Shown here in pieces: positions 47,208 through 56,804 of a stretch of DNA of 64,000 nt. Position 1 is the stretch's first letter, and each line of letters starts with the position of its first letter. The notes beneath the pieces are model-generated. The model searched no databases. It saw only the letters and a list, made by a program, of their open reading frames with translations, and was not told the DNA's origin. The translations under genes were made by a program, and so were the position numbers. Source of the DNA: Blastocatellia bacterium AA13 (GTDB lineage: Bacteria; Acidobacteriota; Blastocatellia; UBA7656); the NCBI GenBank assembly GCA_003222245.1, contig QHVH01000012.1, positions 62,001 through 126,000 of the forward strand. The letters are read 5' to 3'.

Positions 47208-47630
47208 ATGGGTGACAAACTCGATGAACTGGAGCAGGCGAAGGATCGCCTCACGTCGCGCGCTCCCTACCAGGTTTCCGCGCGATATGCGGTTCCCAAC
47301 CACATGGTAACTACCACATTCGAATTGGTCGGATACAAAGTTGTTAGAACTCTCGGTGTCGTGCGCGGAATAACGGTTCGTTCTCGCTCATTCATCGCGA
47401 CAATGGGCGGGGCGCTGCATACGCTTGTCGGAGGAAACATCACGGCCTTCACAAAGTTGTGCGAAATAGCCCGCGCGGAGGCCTTTGAAATAATGACTCA
47501 GCATGCGGGTGAGATTGGAGCCAATGCAATAGTCGGAATGCGATATGACGCAACGGAACTCCTGGGCGGCGTCACCGAGGTTCTCGCATATGGCACAGCC
47601 GTCGTAGTCGAGAGAGAGTCGGGAGAATAG
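47208..47630 (+). CDS. YbjQ/UPF0145 family protein
   Basis: 140 residues. Central UPF0145 domain (about 37-130) with [43 protein letters not shown] and EVLAYGTAV, as in YbjQ; homologues form pentamers, function uncertain (a heavy-metal binding name is used). N-terminal extension of about 35 residues is specific to this one. AGGAG 8 nt before ATG. Confidence 0.9.
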   Translation: MGDKLDELEQAKDRLTSRAPYQVSARYAVPNHMVTTTFELVGYKVVRTLGVVRGITVRSRSFIATMGGALHTLVGGNITAFTKLCEIARAEAFEIMTQHAGEIGANAIVGMRYDATELLGGVTEVLAYGTAVVVERESGE

Positions 47631-47637
47631 GCGCCAA

Positions 47638-47696
47638 GTGTCGGGTGTCAGCACCTGCCCGACACCTGACATCTGGCACTGCCTGACACCCGACAC
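47638..47696. repeat. Perfect 14-bp inverted repeat in a CGACACC-rich patch
   Basis: GTGTCGGGTGTCAG (47638-47651) is the exact reverse complement of CTGACACCCGACAC (47683-47696). Between and after lie further copies of the CGACACC and CTGACA words (47660-47712). Such intergenic palindromic clusters resemble REP-type elements. It lies between the YbjQ-like gene and mgtE. Confidence 0.75.
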
Positions 47697-47801
47697 CCGC
47701 CCGACACCTAGCTGTTCCCTCTTCCCTAAAACCGCTAGAATGATCGTTCTTTTTTTTGAGACTACCAAGCCTTTCATTCGCGGATCTCGGGAGATCTTCT
47801 T

Positions 47802-49166
47802 ATGCAGACGCAGCGGCTGAACTTAATGCTTGACTCAATCGCAAAGCTGGTTCGCCGAGGTGCCTTATCAAACGCAATCAATCTCCTCAGCAAGCTCAGG
47901 CCGGTAGATGTAGCTGGCGCGCTCGTTCATCTGCCCCAACGCGAGCGTGAAGCAACGTTCGACGCTCTGGTCAAACACGATTTGAGTCGGGCCGCCGAGA
48001 CTCTCTCGGAAATGGAGACCGAGCGCGCCGTCGAGCTCCTCCAGGCTCTCAACCGAGATGATGTTTCGAGGCTGCTTCAGGAGCTTCCTTCTGATGATGC
48101 CGCGCTCCTCGTTTCGGAGCTGCCGGAAGAATGGCACGAAGAACTGCTCGAAACGATGAAGGCCGAGCAGTCGTCGGGAGTGCAGGAGTTGCTGGGTTTC
48201 GCGGGCGAAACCGCGGGCCGCATAATGACCCCCGATTATTTCGCTCTCGAAGAGGATGTCACCGCGGCCGAAGCTATCACCGCGCTGCAGCTTAGATCCG
48301 AAGAGTTCGAGATGGTCTTCTATCTTTATGTCATCGATTCGCGGAATCATCTGCTGGGCGTCGTTAGTTTGAGGCAACTGCTGCTGAGCCCGCCATCGAC
48401 GCCGCTGCGGAAGATAATGATCAGCGATGTCATAAAGGTTACAACCGACACGGACCAGGAAGAGGTCGCGCGCGTAGCGGCGACTTATAATCTGCTCGCG
48501 GTTCCAGTCGTCGATCAGGAGAGCAAGATTGCCGGTATCATTACTGTCGACGACATCATCGACGTGATGCGCGAAGAAGCGACCGAGGACATTTATGCGC
48601 TTGCCGGCGTCGATGCGGACGATCGAGCGCTGGGCTCGCCTATGAACTCGGTCCGCCGCCGTCTTCCATCGCTGCTTATGTCGCTCGGCACGGCGCTGAT
48701 CGCCGTCGCCATAGTCCGCTATTACCTCCCTACAATCGAGAGCAAGCTGCTGCTCGCGGCGTTGATACCAATCGTAGCGGCAATGGGGGGCAACGCGGCT
48801 ACGCAGACTATTACCGTGGTGGTGAGAGCCATAGGTCTCGGAGAGCTAAGCTGGGAAAGCAGCCGCAGAGTCGTCTTAAAAGAAGCCCTCGTGGGACTGA
48901 CAAACGGGGTCCTTCTCGGCCTAATCGCGGGATTGATAACAGCAATTTTTTTCGATCCTATTTTAGGAGGCGTGCTGTCGCTTACGATGATGATCAGTTT
49001 ATTGGTGGCGGCGACGCTCGGAACAATAGTCCCCCTCACCCTCAAGCGGCTCAAGCTCGATCCCGCGCTCGCGTCGTCCGTGTTTGTGCTGACCCTGACG
49101 GACGTAGTCACGTTCTTCTTCTTTCTTGGCATGGCGACTCTGTTGCTGAGACACTTCAAGCTGTAG
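47802..49166 (+). CDS. mgtE: Magnesium transporter MgtE
   Basis: 454-residue Mg2+ channel: cytoplasmic N-domain (about 5-130, LRPVDVAGALVHLPQRE), CBS pair (about 135-260, with GRIMTPDYFALEED and GIITVDDIIDVM), the plug helix, and five membrane helices (about 285-454, with AAMGGNAATQTITVVVR in the pore). No Mg riboswitch seen. Starts ATG 47802; GGGAG lies nearby. Confidence 0.96.
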   Translation: MQTQRLNLMLDSIAKLVRRGALSNAINLLSKLRPVDVAGALVHLPQREREATFDALVKHDLSRAAETLSEMETERAVELLQALNRDDVSRLLQELPSDDAALLVSELPEEWHEELLETMKAEQSSGVQELLGFAGETAGRIMTPDYFALEEDVTAAEAITALQLRSEEFEMVFYLYVIDSRNHLLGVVSLRQLLLSPPSTPLRKIMISDVIKVTTDTDQEEVARVAATYNLLAVPVVDQESKIAGIITVDDIIDVMREEATEDIYALAGVDADDRALGSPMNSVRRRLPSLLMSLGTALIAVAIVRYYLPTIESKLLLAALIPIVAAMGGNAATQTITVVVRAIGLGELSWESSRRVVLKEALVGLTNGVLLGLIAGLITAIFFDPILGGVLSLTMMISLLVAATLGTIVPLTLKRLKLDPALASSVFVLTLTDVVTFFFFLGMATLLLRHFKL

Positions 49167-49268
49167 CGATTGACCTCTCGGGCAGCTCTGTCATCGGTCC
49201 GCGATTATCTCGGAATCGGGTTCGCAATTATGAGCTGATCCGAAGCCCGTTGAAACGAGAGCCTTCAT

Positions 49269-50450
49269 ATGTCCAGCGTTACGATTCGCGAGACCATCTC
49301 TTTCGAGGAAGCTTTTGAACAAGCGAAGCGAGGAGAGGTCTCAGTGGACGCAGCACGAGTGCTGATTCGCCCGGCTGATCGCGTCCAGACTGAACGCCTG
49401 CTCGGGCTGGCCGCCGAAACGCGAGATCGGCTCAAGGGAAAGATCATCAGTTATTCGAAAAAAGTATTCATCCCCCTTACAAATTTATGCCGTGATTATT
49501 GCGGATACTGCACCTTCAGAAAGGACCCTGGTGAGCGGGGCGCCGCGACGATGTCACCTGACGAGGTCCTTGCCGTTGCGAACGCTGGAAAAGAATTGGG
49601 CTGTAAAGAGGCGCTATTCAGCCTGGGCGATCGACCCGAAGCGATCTTTCCGGAAATGCGCGAGACTCTCCAGTCGCTCGGCCATCGCACGACGCTATCT
49701 TACCTCCTGAGCATATGTGAGCTGGTGCTGAATGAGACCGGCCTCCTGCCGCATGTGAACCCGGGCCTTATGGCTCGTGCGGATATCGAAGCTTTCAGAC
49801 GGCTCAGCCCGAGTATGGGGCTGATGCTCGAAAACGTGAGCGATCGCTTTGCGTCGCCCGGAATGGCTCACGACAACGCTCCTGACAAGATCCCCTCGTT
49901 GCGATTGCGAACGATTGAAGAAGCGGGCCGCCAGAAAGTTCCGTTTACGACAGGCATACTCATCGGCATCGGCGAGACGCTGGATGAGCGAATCGATGCG
50001 CTCGAAGCGATTCGGTTTCTTCACAAGACCTACGGGCATATCCAGGAGGTGATCGTACAGAACTTTCGAGCAAAGACGGAAATACCGATGCGGAATCATC
50101 CGGAGCCTTCGCTGCTTGATCACGCCCGCACAATCGCCGTCGCGCGATTGATGATGCCGGACGTGAATATCCAAGCCCCTCCTAACCTATCTGATGAAAA
50201 CTATCCTCTCCTGATTCACGCTGGTATAAACGATTGGGGCGGAATCTCGCCGCTTACTCGCGATTTTATCAATCCGGAAAAACCTTGGCCTCACATCGAG
50301 GACCTCGGCGCGAAAACCGCGGATAAAGGCTATGAGTTGAAGGAGCGGCTGAGCGTCTATCCTGAATATCTCGGTCGCGGGGAATACATCGATGCCTCGT
50401 TAATCGAAACGATTCGAGCAATGGCCGATGATCGAGGATACGCCGCGTAA
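49269..50450 (+). CDS. cofG: CofG, FO synthase subunit 1 (7,8-didemethyl-8-hydroxy-5-deazariboflavin synthase)
   Basis: Radical SAM enzyme of coenzyme F420 synthesis. 393 residues; the cluster motif CRDYCGYC (about 76-83, in PLTNLCRDYCGYCTF), EALFSLGDRPE, HVNPGLM, GILIGIGETLDER and PPNLSDENYPLLIHAGINDWGG are typical of CofG, not of MqnC or CofH. The N-terminus, about 55 residues, resembles the helical part of related radical SAM enzymes. cofH is not present here, so its partner must lie elsewhere. Confidence 0.9.
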   Translation: MSSVTIRETISFEEAFEQAKRGEVSVDAARVLIRPADRVQTERLLGLAAETRDRLKGKIISYSKKVFIPLTNLCRDYCGYCTFRKDPGERGAATMSPDEVLAVANAGKELGCKEALFSLGDRPEAIFPEMRETLQSLGHRTTLSYLLSICELVLNETGLLPHVNPGLMARADIEAFRRLSPSMGLMLENVSDRFASPGMAHDNAPDKIPSLRLRTIEEAGRQKVPFTTGILIGIGETLDERIDALEAIRFLHKTYGHIQEVIVQNFRAKTEIPMRNHPEPSLLDHARTIAVARLMMPDVNIQAPPNLSDENYPLLIHAGINDWGGISPLTRDFINPEKPWPHIEDLGAKTADKGYELKERLSVYPEYLGRGEYIDASLIETIRAMADDRGYAA

Positions 50451-50514
50451 GCGTGGGAGCCGTCAGGAAGGTATTGTTGACTGCCCAAAGTGCCTATGTT
50501 AGTTTCGAGAATCA

Positions 50515-51531
50515 ATGATAACGGGCTTCAACACCGACGTGCGCCACGGCGGTTGCGTGTATCACGTACAGACCGAAGACCGCGGCCGCGATCATCCAAT
50601 CCTCGAATCACTCGTCTATATAGGCGGCACGATAGTCGCAAAAAAAATGACTCCCTACAGCGATCAAGTTAGTCAGGGAGCTACGGAAGAGGCGATCGCC
50701 TCCCTTCTCAGAAAACAACATCAGGTAATAATCGCAGCCATAAAGGCAGGTAGGATCGAGGACCTCGTGCGGCATTCCAAAGAGGATGCCGAGGGGGCTA
50801 AAGCCGAGATAGCTAAAGCCGGGGGGGTCAAAGCCGAGATAGCTAAAGGCGAGGGGGCTAAAGAAGCCCCGATTGGTAACGGCTCCGGATCTCGTCAGAA
50901 TCCATACGCGAGCGCGCCCGTTGCTTTCGAACCGGGTCGACCTGATAATCGGATTCCGCTCGATAATAAGATTCCCCGCGATAATAAGATTCCATTTGAT
51001 AACAAGAGGACCGAAGCTCCACCGCTTACGGTTGCGAGCGCAGCTCCGCCGGACAGTCCATCTCTTATTAGGCCGCCGCCGGAAATGCGACGCGTGTCGG
51101 GAAAGCTTGCTGCCGCGGGTAAGTCTCAAGCTATCGATGAGCCAAACGTCGCCAAACCGGTCAGGGGAGCCAGCGGCAAGATCGCTCTGAATCTCGATCA
51201 GGTAATCAGCGACTATCTAAAGAGAAGCTCTGAACAGGGCAGGCTCGATCTGAAGGTTCTCACTCCGAACGTGTTTACCGCGGGTAAGGCAATTTCGCTT
51301 CAAGTGCAGGTGACTAGAAACGGCGCCGAAGAGGGCGATGCGATCGTTACGGTCAAGATTATCGGGACCGCCTTCAAGCCTCAGGTATATATGGCCCGGG
51401 CCGACAAGAGCGGAGTCGCCAATTTCAATCTCACGCTGCCGGCATTCACGGCGGGCACCGCGGCAATCGTCATCGAGGCGCAATCTAACAAGGGCCGCGG
51501 CGAATTAAAACATCTGATCAGGCGGGCCTGA
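50515..51531 (+). CDS. Hypothetical protein with repeat-rich linker
   Basis: 338 residues, no signal peptide. The N-terminus (about 1-75, FNTDVRHGGCVYHVQTEDRG) is a beta-rich domain. The middle (about 90-220) is of low complexity with two short tandem repeats, AKAEIAKxxG (about 97-118) and DNKIPxDNK (about 148-166), and much Pro and Ala. The C-terminus (about 230-335, with PNVFTAGKAISLQVQVTR and VANFNLTLPAFTAGTAAIVIEA) looks like an Ig-type beta sandwich. Function unknown. Stands 16 bp before thiS. Confidence 0.75.
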   Translation: MITGFNTDVRHGGCVYHVQTEDRGRDHPILESLVYIGGTIVAKKMTPYSDQVSQGATEEAIASLLRKQHQVIIAAIKAGRIEDLVRHSKEDAEGAKAEIAKAGGVKAEIAKGEGAKEAPIGNGSGSRQNPYASAPVAFEPGRPDNRIPLDNKIPRDNKIPFDNKRTEAPPLTVASAAPPDSPSLIRPPPEMRRVSGKLAAAGKSQAIDEPNVAKPVRGASGKIALNLDQVISDYLKRSSEQGRLDLKVLTPNVFTAGKAISLQVQVTRNGAEEGDAIVTVKIIGTAFKPQVYMARADKSGVANFNLTLPAFTAGTAAIVIEAQSNKGRGELKHLIRRA

Positions 51532-51547
51532 TGCTCGCTCATTGAGA

Positions 51548-51775
51548 ATGCCGGAGTCTGTCTTGAAAGTTCTTGTAAACGGGGAGCAAAGGGAGATTGA
51601 GCCTGGAACCAGGCTCCGGACGCTTGTTTCGGAGCTTGAGTTGAAACCGGATCGTATTGCGATCGAGTTGAACCGTCGAATCTTGCGGAAGGCCGATTGG
51701 GATTCGACGGAACTTGCCGAAGGCGATGCTGTCGAGGTGGTAAGCTTCGTCGGCGGCGGAGCTGGACTAGTCTAG
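51548..51775 (+). CDS. thiS: Sulfur carrier protein ThiS, with residues beyond the Gly-Gly
   Basis: 75-residue beta-grasp protein that carries sulfur as a C-terminal thiocarboxylate for thiazole synthesis. LKVLVNGEQREIEPGTRL and IAIELNRRILRKADW are typical. The normal ThiS end is Gly-Gly; here VSFVGGG is followed by AGLV before the stop. Those four residues would have to be removed to give an active end, or the carrier works with a different activation scheme. Start ATG 51548 is chosen; TTG 51542 is possible. thiG follows in 50 bp. Confidence 0.9.
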   Translation: MPESVLKVLVNGEQREIEPGTRLRTLVSELELKPDRIAIELNRRILRKADWDSTELAEGDAVEVVSFVGGGAGLV

Positions 51776-51825
51776 GAACAGGAGAAGTATTCCGGCCGTG
51801 ATCGCGCGGCCGATGGAAAAGCAAC

Positions 51826-52602
51826 ATGGCGGACTCACTTGTAATAGCGGGCCGTGACTTTCATTCACGGCTAATACTTGGAACGGGCAAGTACGAATCT
51901 TATGACCTGATGAAGAAGGCGCTCGAAGCATCAGGCACGGAGATGGTGACTGTAGCCGTTCGGCGGGTTCCACTGGCCGATCGCTCGAAGGAATCCTTTC
52001 TCGATCACATCGATCTGAAAAAATACCATCTGCTGCCCAATACAGCGGGCTGTTATTCCGCCGACGAAGCTATCAGAACCGCGATGCTTGCTCGCGAAGT
52101 GCTCGACACAAAGTGGGTGAAGCTGGAGGTGATCGGCGACGAAAGGACGTTGTTCCCGGACAACGAAGGATTGCTCGAAGCGACCCGGGCTCTTGTGAAG
52201 GAAGGCTTCATCGTTCTCCCATATTTCAACGATGATCTGATCGTCGCGCGCAGGCTCATCGATGCGGGCGCGGCCGCGGTGATGCCGCTGGCGGCGCCCA
52301 TCGGTTCCGGACTTGGAATTCAGAATTTCACCAACCTTCGAATTCTTCGCGAGTATGTACAGGATGTACCTATCATCGTCGATGCAGGGGTGGGCACGGC
52401 ATCGGACGCGGCCCTGGCCCTGGAGGTCGGCGTAGACGGCGTGCTGATGAACACCGGAGTCGCGGGAGCAAAAAATCCGGTTAAGATGGCCGAGGCAATG
52501 AGGCTCGGCGTTAGAGCGGGTCGTCTCGCTTATCTCGCCGGAAGAATAGAAAGAAAGCTCTACGCATCCGCGTCGAGTCCTCAAACCGGAATGATCGAGT
52601 AA
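51826..52602 (+). CDS. thiG: Thiazole synthase ThiG
   Basis: Makes the thiazole of thiamine from DXP, ThiS thiocarboxylate and dehydroglycine. 258-residue TIM barrel with [10 protein letters not shown] (about 18-27), Schiff-base Lys in WVKLEVIGD (about 97-105), [14 protein letters not shown], and [14 protein letters not shown] and [18 protein letters not shown] for phosphate binding. ATG 51826 preceded by no strong site. Confidence 0.97.
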   Translation: MADSLVIAGRDFHSRLILGTGKYESYDLMKKALEASGTEMVTVAVRRVPLADRSKESFLDHIDLKKYHLLPNTAGCYSADEAIRTAMLAREVLDTKWVKLEVIGDERTLFPDNEGLLEATRALVKEGFIVLPYFNDDLIVARRLIDAGAAAVMPLAAPIGSGLGIQNFTNLRILREYVQDVPIIVDAGVGTASDAALALEVGVDGVLMNTGVAGAKNPVKMAEAMRLGVRAGRLAYLAGRIERKLYASASSPQTGMIE

Positions 52603-52605
52603 GCC

Positions 52606-53238
52606 GTGGCGTGTGATGCGAGCATAGAAAGAGGCCTCACGGCGATCGGGCTTAAGCTCATCGCGGGCGTTGATGAGGTCGGTAGAGGGTGTCTTGCAGG
52701 CCCGGTCGTCGCCGCGGCCGTCATACTCAACCTCGACGATATTCCGGAGGGAATCAACGACTCAAAGCAGTTAACCGCGAAGAAACGCGAGGAGCTGGCC
52801 GAGGAAATAGAGCGGCGAGCGCTCGCTTTCTCGGTCGCGCGAGTGGAACACGACGAGATCGATCGAATAAATATACTGCAGGCCACATTCGTGGCTATGA
52901 CCCGGGCAGTAAAAGCATTGCAGCCAAAAAGCGATTATGTTTTAATAGACGGGCGTCATTTGCTCCCAAGCTTAGACTGCCCCCAGCAGGCAATAATCAA
53001 AGGTGACAGCCTCTCAGTATCCATCGGTGCCGCGTCGATAATGGCAAAGGTCGCGCGCGACCATTGGATGCAAGACTACGATAGGCAGTACCCGGGATAC
53101 GGATTCTCTTCGCACGTCGGGTACAACACGCGCCAGCATCAAGAAGCTCTGGCGCAGCTCGGGCCTTCCGCGATTCACAGGCGCACCTTTCATGGAGTGC
53201 TCTCATTCCAGCCCCTTCTAGACCTGCGCGGCGATTAA
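52606..53238 (+). CDS. rnhB: Ribonuclease HII
   Basis: Cleaves the RNA strand of RNA/DNA hybrids. 210 residues: IAGVDEVGRGCLAGPVVAA (about 18-36, two metal ligands Asp and Glu), INDSKQLTAKKREEL, VLIDGRHLLP and IGAASIMAKVARDHWM (third Asp). GTG start, 3 bp after thiG, so translationally linked to the thi genes though unrelated in function. Confidence 0.96.
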   Translation: MACDASIERGLTAIGLKLIAGVDEVGRGCLAGPVVAAAVILNLDDIPEGINDSKQLTAKKREELAEEIERRALAFSVARVEHDEIDRINILQATFVAMTRAVKALQPKSDYVLIDGRHLLPSLDCPQQAIIKGDSLSVSIGAASIMAKVARDHWMQDYDRQYPGYGFSSHVGYNTRQHQEALAQLGPSAIHRRTFHGVLSFQPLLDLRGD

Positions 53239-53366
53239 CATCGCCGATGTCTTCGCACCCGTAGCTTCGCTCCCGTGGTAAGGGCATCCCGCCCTCTGGC
53301 AATCAACGCATCCCGAAATTTGCCCCTGGCTAGAGGTAGAGATGGGCTTTGGTCTTTGGAGGGATT

Positions 53367-56300
53367 ATGTCGCTCAATAAGTCTAAGGTACTTCGCACCG
53401 CGGAGAAGTACGTTCTTCAGGGGAAAATCCCTGCGGCTATAGACGAGTATCGCAAAGTCGTCGATTCGGATCCGGCGGATCTGACCACCATCAATACACT
53501 GGGCGACCTCTTTGTTCGGGCCGGCAGAATTCCGGATGCAATAAAGAATTTCGCGCGTATCGCCGACAGCTACAAAGACAGCGGTTTCACGCTGAAAGCG
53601 ATCGCGATGCTCAAGAAGATTTCCAAGCTCGATCCCACCAATACCGATACCGCCATGAAGCTGGCGAATCTTTATTCCCAGCAAGGCCTTTTCGTCGAAG
53701 CCAGACAACAATATCTTCAAGTCGCGGATGCGTACGCCAGGGCGGGCCAGACCCGCAAAGCCCTTGAGGCTTATCAGAAAATCGCCGATCTGGATCCATC
53801 GAATACGTCGGTTCGAATGAAGCTGGCCGAGATATTCACTCGCGAGAGAATGACCGAGCAGGCCCTGGAATCTTTTATCATGGCCGGCGTCGAATTCCAG
53901 CGAAAGGGAGACATCGAACAAGCGCTCAATGCGAACTTGAAAGCTCTTTCCGTCAATCCCGAGAGCAGGCAGGCGCTCACGGCAATCGCGACTATTTACA
54001 CACAACAGAATCAGGCGGATCGCGCCATCAACATACTTTGCGATGCGTTCGAGAAGAATCCCGGCGACGTCGAGCTGCTAACCATACTGGGTCAGACCTA
54101 TCTGTCAGCCGGCCAGATGGATGAAGCCGAGCGCACGTTTCTGAGTCTCGTCGAGCTCGATCGAGGCCGCTACGATTATCTGCTGGAGGTCGGCAGAAGG
54201 TTTCTTCAACTGGGCGATCTTGACCGCGCGTCCGAGCAGATAGACGGCTGCCTCGACGTGTTGATCTCCAAACGAGAAGAAGATAAGGCAATCGATTTCC
54301 TGCGCCGGATCATGGATCGGGATATGAACCATCTCGGCAGCTTGAAACGGCTGGCGCAGATCTTCCTGCGAATTCGCGAGGATCATAACCTGATCGCGAC
54401 CTTGAACTCACTCGCCGAAGCGGCAATGCGCAAAGGGGATGACAGGGAAGCAATCGCGGCCTTGAGAGAATTGACTCGACTTGAACCGGATGAGACGCTG
54501 CATCGGCAAAGACTCTACAACCTGGGCGTCCGCGACATCTCGGAATCCGATTCGCCGGACATGGTGCGCGCCACGGGCCCGCTCGACTACAACTCGGCGG
54601 CTTTTGACGACGCCTTTGTCATAAGGCAGATCTCCGAGGCCGAGATTCTTGCGGGACATGGTCAGATCGAGCACGCCGTGACCATTCTCAGGGAGATACT
54701 CAGCCATGCAAGCGAGAACGTTCAGGTCCATCTAAAGCTGAAGGACATTTACCTGCGCGCCGGAATGTTAGATAAAGCATCCGCTGAATGCCTTGAGCTC
54801 GCCAGAGTCTATGAGGATCGCGGCGAGGCGGGCAGAGCCAACGATGCCTTAATCGAGGCGCACCAGTTGAGTCCAGGCTCTGCGCCTGCGCCTCCATCGC
54901 TTTCGCAGGCGGGAGGCGATAATGGTTTTGGGTTTCCAAGCGACCTTCCCGCAAGCACCGGTGAGGGGTTCGAGGTACGCGAGCTGACGGGCGGATTCGA
55001 TCTGAGCAGATATCAAACCGGCCATCTCAGCGACGACATGAGCTTTGTGACGATGCCGCGCAGTTCGAGGCTCAAAAGAGAGGAGCCTTCGGAGGAATAC
55101 TTGCAAGCGAGTCAGCAGGCGCCCGATGAGTTTCGCTACAGCGACACGCTGGTGAATGACGACGTATCGGCGCTCCCGGGCAGTCAGCCGGTCTCCGAAT
55201 TTGTGTTCAACACGACCGGTGATGTCTCGCAGGAGGCGTTGGAACGCGTCTTGAACGATGAGCTCGAAGGCGTGGATTTCTACATCGCACAGGGTTACGT
55301 CGAAATTGCGAAGGAGACGCTGGATCGTCTCTATGGCGAGCACGGCCGGCATCCAGAAATTCTGGGCCGCTATCAGAGAATGGGAATCGCGGCGCCTGCC
55401 GAAGATATCATCGCGCAGGAGGTCCCAATGCCGACCTCGAGCGCCGAGGATTCGCTTTATCAGAGCGATGAATATCAGATCCCGGAGATGAGAGCCGAGT
55501 TCAGCGACTCAGATATTGCAAGCTCGCAGTTCGACGTCTCCGAGTACACCACCGGTCCTTTGTCCAACCCGGAGATAACCAGCGCCGAGATTACGATGGA
55601 GACCGAGGCTGACACCATTGAGGACGAGCAATACGACGAGTCGTTCGACGAATCCATCTACTTCGCAAGCGAGGAGAGCGAAGAGATAGTGAGTCCCGGC
55701 ACCGTGTTCTTGAAGGACATCGTTGACTCGGCCAAACAGGAAGCGAGCTTCAAACAGGAACCGGTCTTCGAATCTTCGGATTCGGAACGTTTGAATGGGA
55801 ACAGAGACGCGCGCGCCTCTGGTTCGTTTTTCGCCGTTCAGGCAGACGAACAGATAACCGAAGAGGACGCGCCTTTCATTATCACGAGCGAGTCGGGACC
55901 GCTGAGGGCCGATACAATTGCCAAGCTGAACTCTCAAGAACTTGCGGAAGAGCCTTCATCGGATTTCTTTACCGCGACAACGGGAGGACTCAACGGGGGC
56001 AGCAAGCACGAGACGCCTCCGCGCAGGCAGCCTTCCGGGGCGGAGCCGTTCGGCACCGCCGAGCTTATCGAATCGCTCGTCTCGAATTTCGAAGTTCGAG
56101 TTCCCGAGGTCGAGGAACCGCTCGAGGAGATCGAGGAAATAGAGCAAAGCGGCAAGCTCGATGCTGAGGCCGCTTTCGCGTCGGTGGAGACAGAGGAAGC
56201 GGAATTATCCGCGCCGACCGTTGGTACATCCAGCGCCTTTCAGTTCGAGGCTCCCGCTATCGACGCCATTGGCGAAACAGCGGGATCGCCAAACGGCATC

Positions 56301-56756
56301 GACTCCGAGCTTCGAAGCATGCTTGAGGACCTCCGGGAGAACACCGGCGAGCTCGACCCGCTGATCGACTACGAGACTCACTATAGTCTCGGCCTCGCGT
56401 ACAAAGATATGGCGCTGGCCGATGAAGCGATCGAGCAATTCCAAATGGCCTATAAGATGGCGACGCTTTCGGAGAGCGAGGCCGATGCAATTCAGTGCTG
56501 TAACATGCTTGGCGTCTGCTTCAAGCAGAAATCCATGCACAAGATCGCCGTGATGTGGTTTCAACGGGGGCTCAATACTCCGAGTAGATCCGAAGACGAG
56601 TATCAGGCGCTTAGATATGAAATCGGCCTCTGCTATGAGGAGTCCGGCGATCTCGAAAAAGCGATAGAGATGTTCATGGAGGTCTACGGCGTGGACATTA
56701 ATTACCGGCACGTCGGCGACAAATTGAAGGAGTTGCAGGCCGCAAAGACGGCGTGA
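53367..56756 (+). CDS. Large TPR protein with acidic disordered middle
   Basis: 1129 residues. About 1-300 and 320-500: TPR-like repeats (for example AKNFARIADSYKDSGFTLKAIAMLKK, in short motif AIDEYRKVVDSDP and LGDLFVRAGRIPDAI); about 500-950 a long Glu/Ser/Asp-rich stretch, apparently disordered; about 960-1129 a second TPR region (YSLGLAYKDMALADEAIEQF). The middle contains a motif FDxSxYxTGxLS at nt 54996 and 55530, and a weaker copy (FFTATTGGLN) near nt 55964. Cytoplasmic, no signal. GGAGGG precedes ATG 53367. Role unknown; scaffold for protein complexes is the general reading. Confidence 0.85.
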   Translation: MSLNKSKVLRTAEKYVLQGKIPAAIDEYRKVVDSDPADLTTINTLGDLFVRAGRIPDAIKNFARIADSYKDSGFTLKAIAMLKKISKLDPTNTDTAMKLANLYSQQGLFVEARQQYLQVADAYARAGQTRKALEAYQKIADLDPSNTSVRMKLAEIFTRERMTEQALESFIMAGVEFQRKGDIEQALNANLKALSVNPESRQALTAIATIYTQQNQADRAINILCDAFEKNPGDVELLTILGQTYLSAGQMDEAERTFLSLVELDRGRYDYLLEVGRRFLQLGDLDRASEQIDGCLDVLISKREEDKAIDFLRRIMDRDMNHLGSLKRLAQIFLRIREDHNLIATLNSLAEAAMRKGDDREAIAALRELTRLEPDETLHRQRLYNLGVRDISESDSPDMVRATGPLDYNSAAFDDAFVIRQISEAEILAGHGQIEHAVTILREILSHASENVQVHLKLKDIYLRAGMLDKASAECLELARVYEDRGEAGRANDALIEAHQLSPGSAPAPPSLSQAGGDNGFGFPSDLPASTGEGFEVRELTGGFDLSRYQTGHLSDDMSFVTMPRSSRLKREEPSEEYLQASQQAPDEFRYSDTLVNDDVSALPGSQPVSEFVFNTTGDVSQEALERVLNDELEGVDFYIAQGYVEIAKETLDRLYGEHGRHPEILGRYQRMGIAAPAEDIIAQEVPMPTSSAEDSLYQSDEYQIPEMRAEFSDSDIASSQFDVSEYTTGPLSNPEITSAEITMETEADTIEDEQYDESFDESIYFASEESEEIVSPGTVFLKDIVDSAKQEASFKQEPVFESSDSERLNGNRDARASGSFFAVQADEQITEEDAPFIITSESGPLRADTIAKLNSQELAEEPSSDFFTATTGGLNGGSKHETPPRRQPSGAEPFGTAELIESLVSNFEVRVPEVEEPLEEIEEIEQSGKLDAEAAFASVETEEAELSAPTVGTSSAFQFEAPAIDAIGETAGSPNGIDSELRSMLEDLRENTGELDPLIDYETHYSLGLAYKDMALADEAIEQFQMAYKMATLSESEADAIQCCNMLGVCFKQKSMHKIAVMWFQRGLNTPSRSEDEYQALRYEIGLCYEESGDLEKAIEMFMEVYGVDINYRHVGDKLKELQAAKTA

Positions 56757-56804
56757 TAGCTTCAGGCGTTAGCGGCGATGAAAGGCGGCCGCTTGCATCC
56801 ATAA

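Noticed and set aside
51400-51550. TPP riboswitch ahead of thiS or thiE
   Set aside because: No CTGAGA plus ACCC...GATCTGG-type core upstream of either; the thi genes are embedded between unrelated genes.
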